Assembly (NCBI GenBank): GCA_002319885.1
Contig: DCFT01000087.1
Location: forward strand, 1 to 55,478
Direction of reading: 5' to 3'
DNA from: Bacteroidales bacterium UBA1797
GTDB lineage: Bacteria; Bacteroidota; Bacteroidia; Bacteroidales; VadinHA17
DNA: 55,478 nt
Positions within the stretch are counted from its first letter, which is position 1. Each line of letters begins with the position of its first letter. Positions 17,070 to 25,915 of the stretch are shown in pieces. The notes beneath the pieces were generated by a model. The model was not told where the DNA came from. It did not search any database and saw only the letters and a program-made list of their open reading frames with translations. Position numbers and translations under genes: made by a program.

Positions 17070-17750
17070 ATGACTTCCGGTATTACAAAGAAAAAAGAAA
17101 CATTGTTTTTTGCACCAGGATGTGCTTTAATGATTTATAAACCCGGTCTGGTAAAAAAAATTCATCACCTTCTGAATGAAAAATTAGGGAAGATGGATAT
17201 ACTTACCACTTGCTGCCAACATAACCCCCATCTGCCTCCCGATTCAAAAGTAATAAACGTTTGTCCTGGCTGTGATAAGCGTTTCGAAAAAAATTACGTG
17301 GGGGTTTCTACAATTTCTTTATGGGAAGTAATAAACGATAATGACTTTTTTGTATATCCTGATTATAAAAAAAAGAGAATGTCAATAATAGATGCTTGTC
17401 CTACCCGTGAAAAAGACAGCGTACAGAACGCGTTAAGGGACCTGTTGTTAAAAATGAATATCAGACTGGTTGAACCCAAAAATACAAAACGGGAAAGTAC
17501 TTGTTGCGGGGATCTTTACTATGGAGCATTGCCTACCGCGAAAGTGAAGGATCTTATGATAGAAAAATCATCGGAAATGCCAGTTTTTGATATTGTTGTA
17601 CACTGTGTTTCCTGCATAATCGCAGTTTTTAATGGCCATAAAAATCCAAAGTATATGGCTGACCTGCTATTTAAAGAAGAAACTGTAGTTAAAACCTTTG
17701 ATCTCGATGAATGGCATGAGAAATTGACTGATTTCATTGACAAACACTAA
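17070..17750 (+). CDS. CCG-domain Fe-S protein, HdrB/GlpC-like
   Basis: A 226-residue cytosolic protein with two cysteine-rich CCG domains like those of heterodisulfide reductase subunit B, GlpC and LutA. Cysteines in order are C18, CC at 48-49, CPGC at 65-68, C110, CC at 145-146 and CVSC at 179-182. Together they make two CX(n)CC-X(n)-CXXC units, able to bind one or two noncubane [4Fe-4S] clusters. It stands alone, without partner subunits, so the electron partners are unknown. Location next to sulfate and copper genes suggests a thiol or disulfide redox role, but this is inference. A TGTAAAACA half-site lies 75 bases upstream. Confidence 0.75.
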   Translation: MTSGITKKKETLFFAPGCALMIYKPGLVKKIHHLLNEKLGKMDILTTCCQHNPHLPPDSKVINVCPGCDKRFEKNYVGVSTISLWEVINDNDFFVYPDYKKKRMSIIDACPTREKDSVQNALRDLLLKMNIRLVEPKNTKRESTCCGDLYYGALPTAKVKDLMIEKSSEMPVFDIVVHCVSCIIAVFNGHKNPKYMADLLFKEETVVKTFDLDEWHEKLTDFIDKH

Positions 17751-17786
17751 AAGACCGGTAAGGTTTCTAAATAAATAATGCAACTT

Positions 17787-17819
17787 TGTAAAACAATTTA
17801 AAGGTAAATCTGTTTTACA
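17787..17819. promoter_or_regulatory. 9-bp inverted repeat, candidate operator before the copper island
   Basis: TGTAAAACA (17787-17795) and its exact complement TGTTTTACA (17811-17819) are separated by 15 bases and end 4 bases before the ATG at 17824. The arrangement is that of a dimer binding site. The left half recurs at 16987-16995. The regulator is not identified; no metal-responsive regulator gene lies in the window. Confidence 0.45.
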
Positions 17820-17823
17820 TCAG

Positions 17824-18243
17824 ATGAAAAAGATTATTTCCATTTCTCTCACTTTCCTGATTCTGGCAGCATTGATACATTTTTCTGTCGGGATTCATTA
17901 TTGTGGAGGAACGTTTTCCGCTGAAAAGATTTCTCTTTCAGGTAAACTGGCTTCCTGCGGCATGGAGAGTGACGATAATGTTCTGCCTCTGCCAGGTACA
18001 AACTTTACCACACACTGTTGTGATAATTTATTAGTCTATTTTGGAATTAACGGTAGCTATTTTCCTTCATTTTCAGATATTCCTGAATTATTTCTAAAAC
18101 AATTTGAGATTTTTAATAGCCCTGCCGGTTTTACACTTTTAGCTCCGGTATCTTTAAATTCTATCTATACAGGTATTGGACCACCGGAAACCTCAGTATC
18201 CAGCAGCGTGGATCTCTCCAATATTTGTGTTCTCCGGATCTGA
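17824..18243 (+). CDS. HYC_CC_PP family secreted protein
   Basis: A 139-residue protein with a signal peptide or N-terminal membrane anchor (1-23) and the pattern that names this Bacteroidota family: HYC at 25-27 (GIHYCGGT), CC at 65-66 (THCCDN) and PP at 120-121 (GIGPPETS), plus C45. The fixed His and Cys residues suggest metal or disulfide chemistry in the periplasm. The family often lies beside heavy-metal efflux genes, as here, where an HMA protein and CusA follow. No biochemical function is established. An inverted repeat directly before its start may control it. Confidence 0.8.
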   Translation: MKKIISISLTFLILAALIHFSVGIHYCGGTFSAEKISLSGKLASCGMESDDNVLPLPGTNFTTHCCDNLLVYFGINGSYFPSFSDIPELFLKQFEIFNSPAGFTLLAPVSLNSIYTGIGPPETSVSSSVDLSNICVLRI

Positions 18244-18384
18244 TCAATTCCATACTCTTTTGTGTTGCAAAATGGGTTGTATTACCTGTTTGTAATGGTG
18301 TGTTTATTAACACTATTACAACATTTTAAACTATTACGACTGCAACAATTTCTTGATCTTCTATTAAACTAAAAATTTATAATA

Positions 18385-18744
18385 ATGAAAAAAATAAAAA
18401 TATTTTTTGCAATTGCACTTTTAACTGCATTTGGAGTAACTACTTCAGCTCAGACAGTATCCACATCCTCTATGCAGACAAAGACAGCGACATTCAAAGT
18501 ATGGGGAAAATGCGATATGTGCAAAGCACGTATTGAAAAGGCTGTCAGGTCAGATGGAGCAACAAGCGCCGACTGGAATGTAAAAACAAAAATGCTTGCT
18601 GTAACATACGATCCGGCTAAGACTAGTGTTGATGCACTTGAAAAGAAACTTGCATCAGTTGGTCACGATACGGAAAAGTACAGAGCGCCTGATGATGTTT
18701 ATGCCAATCTTCCGGGCTGCTGCCATTATGAAAGAGCTAAATAA
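18385..18744 (+). CDS. Secreted heavy-metal-associated (HMA) domain protein
   Basis: A 119-residue periplasmic protein: signal peptide 1-22 (cleavage after TTSA), then an HMA fold. The metal-binding loop is GKCDMCKARIE (C43, C46) instead of the common MTCxxC. The ferredoxin-like fold continues through VKTKMLAVTYDPAKTSVD and LASVGHDTEKY. A C-terminal tail, LPGCCHYERAK, adds two Cys and a His that could form a second metal site. It probably binds Cu(I) and passes it to the CusABC-type pump encoded next, as CusF does in enterobacteria although the folds differ. Copper specificity is inferred from neighbours. Confidence 0.88.
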   Translation: MKKIKIFFAIALLTAFGVTTSAQTVSTSSMQTKTATFKVWGKCDMCKARIEKAVRSDGATSADWNVKTKMLAVTYDPAKTSVDALEKKLASVGHDTEKYRAPDDVYANLPGCCHYERAK

Positions 18745-18810
18745 TTTAAAGATAATCTGAAATATGCTCACTCTCCTACTAAAGCGTGAACTGAAGTATT
18801 TAAGAAGTCA

Positions 18811-18950
18811 TTTTAACCACAGAGCACACAAAGAAGTCACAAAGTGCACTAAGGTAAATCCTCTATTCCATTCCGATAGCTCCCGATAGCTATCGGGACG
18901 GAACTTTGTGCCCTTTGAATTAATTCTTTGAGCTCTTTGTGGTTAATGAA
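18811..18950. repeat. Fold-back element, copy A, upstream of cusA
   Basis: About 140 bases with imperfect inverted arms (TTAACCACAGAG on the left, CTCTTTGTGGTTAA on the right) and a perfect 18-bp palindrome in the middle, TCCCGATAGCTATCGGGA at 18881-18898. It belongs with copies at 22866-23035 and 31318-31471. It sits 45 bases before the cusA start and could shape transcription or mRNA ends there. Confidence 0.75.
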
Positions 18951-18995
18951 TTTCGACTTTTTAAGCAGGCATGAATAGGCAAAAAGAAATTAATT

Positions 18996-21900
18996 ATGTT
19001 CAACCGACTTATAAAATATTTTCTTGAAAACAGATTTGTGACGATAATATTGTTACTGGTTTTCATTGGTTGGGGAACCATTTCCGCACCATTTAACTGG
19101 AATATCAGTTTTTTGCCACGCAATCCTGTTCCGGTTGATGCTATCCCGGATATCGGTGATAACCAGCAAATTATTGCCACTGAATGGATGGGGAGATCCC
19201 CTCGTGATATTGAGGACCAGATTACGTATCCGCTATCTTCAGCGTTAGAAGGTATTCCTGGTGTGAAAACAATACGCAGCACATCGATGTTCGGTATGTC
19301 GTTTATCTATATCATTTTTAAAGATAATGTTGAATTCTACTGGAGCCGTTCCCGTATACTTGAGAAGCTGAACTCACTTCCATCGGGGACCTTGCCCCAG
19401 GGAGTACAGCCAAGTCTGGGACCCGATGCCACTGCCCTGGGTCAGGTATTCTGGTATACCCTGGAAGGTCGCGATCCTAAAACCGGGAAGCCGGCCGGCG
19501 GATGGGATCCTCAGGAATTAAGGACAATTCAGGATTATTATGTAAAATATTCCCTGGCATCAGCAGAAGGTGTTTCAGAAGTAGCATCCATCGGTGGTTA
19601 TGTCAAAGAATACCAGGTAGATATTGATCCCGACGCTATGAAATTTCATGGTGTATCGGTTATGGATATAATGAATGCAGTGAAAAACAGCAACCTTGAC
19701 ATAGGTGCCGAAACTGTAGAATTAAATAAGGTCGAGTATGTTGTACGGGGATTGGGATATATAAAAAATCTTGATGACCTGCGAAATGCTGTTGTATCTG
19801 TCAGAAACAATGTTCCCGTAAAGATAAGTGATGTTGCAAAGGTAAGTTTCGGACCTGCAACGCGCAGGGGAGGATTGGATAAAAGCGGAGCTGAAGCTGC
19901 CGGGGCAGTGGTTGTTGCACGCTATGGATCAAATCCACTTGAAGTTATTAATAATGTAAAAGATAAAATAAATGAACTCGCTCCGGGGTTGCCAAGTAAA
20001 ACGCTGGCCGACGGAACAATCTCAAAAGTAACTATAGTCCCTTTTTATGATCGTACAGGTCTAATCCAGGAAACCATTGGCACTCTTGAATCGGCACTAA
20101 GCCACGAAGTACTTATCAGTATTATTGTTATAATCATTTTGATGTTTAACCTGAGAGCTTCTGTTATAATTTCCGGATTGCTTCCGGTAGCAGTGCTGAT
20201 GACATTCATTGTTATGAAGCTTACAGGTGTGGAGGCCAATATAGTAGCATTATCAGGGATTGCAATTGCCATCGGGGTAATGGTGGATGTGGGTATCATT
20301 TTCACTGAGAATATATTCAGGCATCTTGAAATGCCAGAAAACAATGGTGTCAAAGGGATTGCCCTGCGCTCTGTAATATATAATGCGACTATTGAAGTAT
20401 CATCAGCAGTGATTACAGCTCTATCAACGACTGTAGTCAGCTTTCTTCCTGTTTTTGCAATGCAGGCCGCGGAAGGGAAACTATTCAGGCCACTCGCGTT
20501 TACCAAAACATTTGCGCTTCTTTCTTCTTTTATTCTTGGAATACTTGTGCTTCCAATGATGGCAGACATTGTGTTTTCCATCAATTTTGATAAACGCCGT
20601 GTAAGCAGGATCTGGAATTCTTCTCTCATAATTGCCGGTTTGTTTTTTGTAATATTCTGGGGAACCTGGCCGGCGCTGGCTTTGGTATTAATCGGGATAA
20701 ACAACCTGATGGAGCATAAATGGCCTGAGCATAGAAAAAAGCTTCCGAATCTGATCAATATAGCGATCACGGTTTTTGTAGCTGTTTATTACCTGGCATT
20801 TGAGTGGCTGCCATTGGGTGCCCATAATTCTTATCTGGTCAACTTCCTGTTTGTTGTTGGTATTGTGGGCTTAGTAATTTCTTTACTAATGCTGATGGTG
20901 CATTTTTATGAACCCGTATTACGCTGGTGTCTTGTAAATAAATGGAAATTTCTTATGATTCCGTTAATTACATTTTTACTGGGTATTACTATCTGGTTGG
21001 GTTATAACAGATTATTCGGAGTAGTTGCAAAAGGATTCGATATTACAGGGCTGAATATCAGGAAAACTTCCCTATGGCAGAAAGCTTCAAAAACTTTTCC
21101 GGGAGTCGGAAAAGAATTTATGCCATCTCTTGACGAAGCTTCCTTCCTTTTAATGCCTACCAGCATGCCCAATGCGGGAGTAGAACAAGATATCGATTAT
21201 ATAAAAATGCTCGACAAGCGACTGGAATCAATTCCAGAAGTGGAAGTTGCGGTGGGTAAATGGGGAAGAGTTAATTCAGCTCTCGATCCTGCGCCTGTTC
21301 AGATGTTCGAGAATACTATCAATTACAAACCTGAATATATTCTCGATGTGAATGGCCGTCGTGTGAGATTTAAAACTGACAGGGATGGCAATTTTCTGCT
21401 ATCGGACAGCACAAAATTTAATCCACAGAAAGACAATCTTAAGCATTTGAATACAAACCTTCTGATTCCTTATAAATATGGCGATTATTTTCGTCAATGG
21501 CGTCCTCAGATTAAAAAACCGGATGATATCTGGAATGAGATTGTAAAAGTGACAAATTTGCCAGGACTTACTTCTGCACCAAAGCTGCAGCCAATTCAAA
21601 CGAGGCTTGTCATGCTTTCAACAGGTATGAGAGCGCCAATGGGTTTAAAAATATATGGTCCCGACCTTGAGACTATTGAGAATACAGGACTTGAATTTGA
21701 AAAAATTCTGAAGGAAGCTCCATCACTGGTCCCCTCTTCTGTTTTCTATGATCGTTCTGTAGGAGCACCGTATATTGAAATCAAATTGAACCGGGAAGCT
21801 ATCGCCAGGTACGGGCTGTCAATAAACGAGATACAGGATGTATTGCAAAGTGCTGTAGGAGGTATGGTACTTACAACTACTGTAGAAGGTCGTGAACGGT

Positions 21901-22826
21901 TTCCTGTAAGAGTAAGATATCCGCGTGAATTACGAACCACTCCGGACGACATGAAGAAAATACTTGTTCCTACAATGACAGGCACTCAGGTACCATTGGG
22001 AGAACTGGCAGATTTGCAATATACAAGAGGACCCCAAATGATAAGGAGCGAAAATACCTTTCTCACAGGATACGTAATTTTCGATAAGCAACCTGGAGTA
22101 GCAGAAGTTGATGCGGTTGAAAAAACCGATGCATTTATAAAATCTAAAATTGAATCAGGCGAGCTTAAATTACCGGCCGGAGTGTCATATAAGTTTGCCG
22201 GAAACTACGAACAAGAGGTCAGAGCAACTAAAAGGTTGTCAATTGTTATGCCAATCAGTCTTGTCCTTGTATTCATGCTGCTTTTCTTTCAGTTCAAAAC
22301 ATTTACAGCTTCATCTATTCATTTTTCAGGCGTTTTTGTAGCCTTTGCCGGAGGTTTCATAATGATCTGGCTTTATGGACAGCCATGGTTTATGAATTTC
22401 TCACTTGCAGGGATAAATATGAGGGATCTGTTCCAGATGCACACGATTAATTTAAGCGTGGCAGTATGGGTCGGGTTTATTGCCCTGTTTGGTATCTCCA
22501 CTAACGATGGGGTAATTATGGGAACCTATATTCACCAGGTATTCGAAGAACTGAAACCTGCTAATGTTCACGATGTTCGTGAAGCAGTGGTTATGGCGGG
22601 TAAAAAAAGAGTAAGACCTGCTATGATGACTGCAGCTGTAGCTATTATCGCTCTGTTACCTGTTCTGACATCAACTGGAAAAGGTGCCGATATTATGGTA
22701 CCAATGGCTATCCCAACATTCGGCGGGATGATTATTCAGATCATGACGATGTTTGTGGTACCTGTACTTCAGAGTATCTGGAGGGAAAATGAAGTAAAAA
22801 AACATCACTCACTCATTAAGGCTTAA
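18996..22826 (+). CDS. cusA: CusA/CzcA-type heavy-metal RND efflux pump
   Basis: A 1276-residue inner-membrane RND transporter that drives metal export by proton import. The start FLENRFVTIILLLVFI and VPVDAIPDIGDNQQII are typical of the heavy-metal branch. The periplasmic block STGMRAPMGLKIYGPDLETI resembles the Cu/Ag branch (TGxxxPxGIK) more than the Zn/Co/Ni branch. TM4 carries the proton-relay type acidic segment (GIAIAIGVMVDVGIIFTEN). It is about 230 residues longer than E. coli CusA. Most of the excess is a hydrophobic insert at roughly 525-640 with about three extra membrane spans after TM6, and a further loop near 780-845. It lies with CusC-like and CusB-like genes downstream. Cu(I)/Ag(I) is the likely substrate. 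Confidence 0.92.
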   Translation: MFNRLIKYFLENRFVTIILLLVFIGWGTISAPFNWNISFLPRNPVPVDAIPDIGDNQQIIATEWMGRSPRDIEDQITYPLSSALEGIPGVKTIRSTSMFGMSFIYIIFKDNVEFYWSRSRILEKLNSLPSGTLPQGVQPSLGPDATALGQVFWYTLEGRDPKTGKPAGGWDPQELRTIQDYYVKYSLASAEGVSEVASIGGYVKEYQVDIDPDAMKFHGVSVMDIMNAVKNSNLDIGAETVELNKVEYVVRGLGYIKNLDDLRNAVVSVRNNVPVKISDVAKVSFGPATRRGGLDKSGAEAAGAVVVARYGSNPLEVINNVKDKINELAPGLPSKTLADGTISKVTIVPFYDRTGLIQETIGTLESALSHEVLISIIVIIILMFNLRASVIISGLLPVAVLMTFIVMKLTGVEANIVALSGIAIAIGVMVDVGIIFTENIFRHLEMPENNGVKGIALRSVIYNATIEVSSAVITALSTTVVSFLPVFAMQAAEGKLFRPLAFTKTFALLSSFILGILVLPMMADIVFSINFDKRRVSRIWNSSLIIAGLFFVIFWGTWPALALVLIGINNLMEHKWPEHRKKLPNLINIAITVFVAVYYLAFEWLPLGAHNSYLVNFLFVVGIVGLVISLLMLMVHFYEPVLRWCLVNKWKFLMIPLITFLLGITIWLGYNRLFGVVAKGFDITGLNIRKTSLWQKASKTFPGVGKEFMPSLDEASFLLMPTSMPNAGVEQDIDYIKMLDKRLESIPEVEVAVGKWGRVNSALDPAPVQMFENTINYKPEYILDVNGRRVRFKTDRDGNFLLSDSTKFNPQKDNLKHLNTNLLIPYKYGDYFRQWRPQIKKPDDIWNEIVKVTNLPGLTSAPKLQPIQTRLVMLSTGMRAPMGLKIYGPDLETIENTGLEFEKILKEAPSLVPSSVFYDRSVGAPYIEIKLNREAIARYGLSINEIQDVLQSAVGGMVLTTTVEGRERFPVRVRYPRELRTTPDDMKKILVPTMTGTQVPLGELADLQYTRGPQMIRSENTFLTGYVIFDKQPGVAEVDAVEKTDAFIKSKIESGELKLPAGVSYKFAGNYEQEVRATKRLSIVMPISLVLVFMLLFFQFKTFTASSIHFSGVFVAFAGGFIMIWLYGQPWFMNFSLAGINMRDLFQMHTINLSVAVWVGFIALFGISTNDGVIMGTYIHQVFEELKPANVHDVREAVVMAGKKRVRPAMMTAAVAIIALLPVLTSTGKGADIMVPMAIPTFGGMIIQIMTMFVVPVLQSIWRENEVKKHHSLIKA

Positions 22827-22865
22827 GCGAATGATATGTATATATGAAATAATATATTATCTCCT

Positions 22866-23035
22866 CGGGAATATTAAAAAAGTCCTTTGTGAACCTTAGT
22901 GATATCCTTAGTGTCCCTTTGTGGTAAGACAAAAAAATTGAACCACAAAGGATCACAAAGTATCCCGATTGCTATCGGGACACAAAGTAACACAAAGGAG
23001 AAATATGATAATTAATATCTTTTTCAACAGCCCCG
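22866..23035. repeat. Fold-back element, copy B, between cusA and the cusC-like gene
   Basis: About 170 bases. The core is a perfect 10-bp inverted repeat, CCTTTGTGGT at 22916-22925 and ACCACAAAGG at 22942-22951. It carries the TCCCGAT-TGCT-ATCGGGA palindrome (22963-22980) also found in copy A. The right end reads CTTTTTCAACAGCCCC, the inverted form of the left-end motif GGGGCTGTTGAAAAAG; the left end (GGGAATATTAAAAAAGT) is a degenerate match. Confidence 0.75.
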
Positions 23036-23088
23036 TTGGCGGACAAAACGGAAGACACTAAAAAAATGATTGAATAATTTTTTGCATA

Positions 23089-24438
23089 ATGAGACAATAT
23101 ACTAAATACATTATTATAATAATATTAATAGTAATAAGCCACATAACAGCTTATGCCCAGGATTCTTTATCTTATTACCTCGAACTGGCAGCAAAGAATA
23201 ATCCGGGAGTAAAAGCAAAATACCTTGAATATTCTGCTGCTCTGGAAAAACTCCCCCAGGTTTCTTCACTACCCGATCCGTCAGTGCAATTCGGATATTT
23301 TATAAAACCAATGGATCTGATGGGTGGAAATCAGGTGGCAGATGTACGTATAATGCAGATGTTTCCATGGTTCGGGGTACTAAAGGCCGCAAAAGATGAA
23401 GCTTCAAAAATGGCAATCTCAAAATTTGAAAGTTTCAGGGATGTAAAAAACGAACTCTATTTTAATGTAAAAGCTTCTTATTATACTGTGTACCGTACTG
23501 AAAAAGAGATAAGTATAGCAAATGAAAACCTCAACATTTTACAATCACTTGAACAGATTGCATTGGTAAGATTAAGTACAACCAGTTCAGCTTCTCCTTC
23601 CGGAAATACAGGTCCGGTTTCAACAACTGCATCCAAACCGGGTATGGCATCCGCAGGCGGTGGAATGGGAAGTTCCATGGGTGGAAACGATAAAAATGAA
23701 ATGGTTAATCTTTTGCGTATAAAGATTGAAATACATGAACTTGAAAACAGGATCGCTCTTTTAAACGACCAGCTGATTACCGATAAGGTAAGTTTTAACA
23801 GATTTCTTGATCGCTCACCGAAAAGTGAAGTATTTACTGCTGATTCCCTAATGGAAGTAACAATCCCCTCTGATATTATCACATTGGGCGACAGCCTCAT
23901 AAATCATCCAATGGTAAAAATGTATGAGGCTGAAGCAGATGCCGACGCAGCAAAGGTATCAATGGTTAAGCGAATGGGTTATCCAACGATAGGTCTGGGT
24001 CTGGATTATATGGTGATTCAAAAACGAGAAGGCAACATCTCGGCAATGAATGGGAAAGATATGACAATGCCTATGGTCTCTCTTACACTTCCTGTTTTTA
24101 GAAAAAAATACAAATCCATGCGTCATGAAGCTGAATTGCTAAGAGATGCCGCTTCTATGTCAGCATCTAATGTGAAGAATGACCTTACTGTTAATTTTCA
24201 GGAAACATTACAAAAATTAAACGATGCCAGCCGACGAATTCTGTTGTACAAAGACCAGGCAATGCTTGCCGATAAAAGTCTGCAATTGCTGATTACATCA
24301 TTTTCAGTCAGCGGAGCCGACTTTGAAGAGGTACTACGAATGGAGCAACAGTTACTCGATTACCAGTTCAAAAAAGTTGAAGCTGTGGTTGATAAAAATA
24401 CTTCAATAGCCAGATTAATTTATCTGACAGGGAATTAA
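23089..24438 (+). CDS. TolC-family outer-membrane efflux protein (CusC-like)
   Basis: A 449-residue outer-membrane channel with signal peptide 1-23 (cleavage near AYA-Q). The opening LSYYLELAAKNNPGVKAKYLEYSAALEKLPQ and the long alpha-helical segments around 120-250 and 330-430 are the TolC two-repeat architecture. An unusual low-complexity stretch at about 160-200 is rich in Ser, Thr, Gly and Met (GMASAGGGMGSSMGG) and could bind metal or act as a flexible loop. It lies between cusA and cusB and should complete the tripartite pump across the envelope. The cusB-like gene starts 32 bases downstream. Confidence 0.88.
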   Translation: MRQYTKYIIIIILIVISHITAYAQDSLSYYLELAAKNNPGVKAKYLEYSAALEKLPQVSSLPDPSVQFGYFIKPMDLMGGNQVADVRIMQMFPWFGVLKAAKDEASKMAISKFESFRDVKNELYFNVKASYYTVYRTEKEISIANENLNILQSLEQIALVRLSTTSSASPSGNTGPVSTTASKPGMASAGGGMGSSMGGNDKNEMVNLLRIKIEIHELENRIALLNDQLITDKVSFNRFLDRSPKSEVFTADSLMEVTIPSDIITLGDSLINHPMVKMYEAEADADAAKVSMVKRMGYPTIGLGLDYMVIQKREGNISAMNGKDMTMPMVSLTLPVFRKKYKSMRHEAELLRDAASMSASNVKNDLTVNFQETLQKLNDASRRILLYKDQAMLADKSLQLLITSFSVSGADFEEVLRMEQQLLDYQFKKVEAVVDKNTSIARLIYLTGN

Positions 24439-24470
24439 TAATAATATTTTACACAATTAAATGTTCCGTA

Positions 24471-25844
24471 ATGAAAATCAAAAAAATTATTTCAAATAAA
24501 TATCTCAGCGGTGGATTTCTGGTACTCGCAGGATTATTGCTTGGGGGGATTATTTTTCACCATTCACCAAAAGAAATATCCAGACAGGAAACATCGGTAA
24601 AAGAAACAAAAAAAACTATCTGGACATGTGCCATGCATCCTCAGATACGCTTGGATCATCCGGGGAAATGTCCAATCTGCGGAATGGACCTGATTCCTCT
24701 CGACCAGTATATTTCCGAGGTGAATCCCGATGCTATAGTTATGACCGAAGAAGGCATAAAGCTTGCCGAGGTACAAACAAGTATAGTATCTAGGCAAAAA
24801 CCGGTAAAAAAGATTCAATTGTATGGAAAGATACAGGCTGATGAACGTCTTGTTGAAACCGAGCCTGCCCATTTCCCCGGAAGAATTGAAAAGCTTATGG
24901 TGAATTTTACAGGTGAAGAAGTCCGGCGAGGACAAGTCATTGCAGAGATCTATTCCCCCGAATTGGTCACAGCCCAGAAAGAACTTCTGGAAGCTCTTAA
25001 AATGAAAGAGATGCAGCCCAGACTGCTTGATGCAGCCAGGGAAAAATTACGTCTGTGGAAACTTACCGAAAATCAGATTACAGATATTGAGAACAGTGGT
25101 CGGACAAAAACGGTGTTTGATGTATATGCCTCAGTTTCCGGGACTGTAATAAATAAAAATATAAACGTAGGTGATTATGTATCCCAGGGTACACCTTTAT
25201 ATGAAATTGCCGATCTGTCGCACGTATGGGCATTGTTTGATGCTTATGAAAGCGATCTGCCCTGGATAAGAAAAGGAGACAGGATCACTTTTACACTCCA
25301 GTCGCAACCCGGGAAAGAATTTACAGGTACCGTTTCTTTTATTGATCCTGTAATTAATCCTCAAACGCGTGTGGCAAGCGTACGGGTTGAAATACCTAAT
25401 ACCGGCAATATACTTAAACCCGATATGTTTGCCACGGGTGTGTTAACTGCACATCTTGCAACTGCGGGTAACAGCCTGGTAATTCCTCAGACCTCGGTTT
25501 TGTGGACAGGAACCAGATCGGTGGTTTATGTAAAATTGCAAGTTGCAAAGGAGCCCAGCTTTGTTATGAGGCAAATAACTCTCGGCCCTTCTCTGAGCAA
25601 CAGTTATGTGGTAATCAACGGATTAAAGGAAGGTGAGGAAATTGTTACCAACGGTACCTTCAGTGTAGATGCCTCAGCCCAACTCGAAGGTAAACCAAGC
25701 ATGATGAATCCTGAGGGCGGAAAAGTCAATACTATGCCAGGAATGGTTATGCCAGGAAATTCCAGGTCAGTAAATGATACAACCATGAAAGAAATGAAAG
25801 GAATGGATATGCCGGGCGATAGTAGTATAGTTAAAGACCAATAG
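24471..25844 (+). CDS. cusB: CusB-like membrane-fusion protein with metal-binding domain
   Basis: A 457-residue periplasmic adaptor anchored by an N-terminal membrane segment (12-30). A heavy-metal-binding module follows at 51-77 (TCAMHPQIRLDHPGKCPICG), with Cys, Met and His ligands. Then come the barrel-sandwich (about 120-240, ETEPAHFPGRIEKLMVNF), beta-barrel and membrane-proximal domains (INGLKEGEEIVTNGTF). The C-terminus is Met-rich (NTMPGMVMPG, KEMKGMDMPGD), a Cu(I)/Ag(I)-binding type of tail. It links the RND pump to the outer-membrane channel and probably passes metal to CusA. It follows the cusC-like gene by 32 bases, so both are surely co-transcribed. Confidence 0.93.
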   Translation: MKIKKIISNKYLSGGFLVLAGLLLGGIIFHHSPKEISRQETSVKETKKTIWTCAMHPQIRLDHPGKCPICGMDLIPLDQYISEVNPDAIVMTEEGIKLAEVQTSIVSRQKPVKKIQLYGKIQADERLVETEPAHFPGRIEKLMVNFTGEEVRRGQVIAEIYSPELVTAQKELLEALKMKEMQPRLLDAAREKLRLWKLTENQITDIENSGRTKTVFDVYASVSGTVINKNINVGDYVSQGTPLYEIADLSHVWALFDAYESDLPWIRKGDRITFTLQSQPGKEFTGTVSFIDPVINPQTRVASVRVEIPNTGNILKPDMFATGVLTAHLATAGNSLVIPQTSVLWTGTRSVVYVKLQVAKEPSFVMRQITLGPSLSNSYVVINGLKEGEEIVTNGTFSVDASAQLEGKPSMMNPEGGKVNTMPGMVMPGNSRSVNDTTMKEMKGMDMPGDSSIVKDQ

Positions 25845-25915
25845 ATTTGTCAGATAAAGTAAACAATTTAAGACTAAAGGTGTAGAATAATTAAATGACC
25901 CGGAGGACATATAAC

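Noticed and set aside
20045..20770. 241-codon minus-strand frame inside cusA
   Set aside because: It is entirely antisense to the conserved membrane region of cusA; the translation is rich in Ile and Thr as expected from a complementary frame and has no family features.
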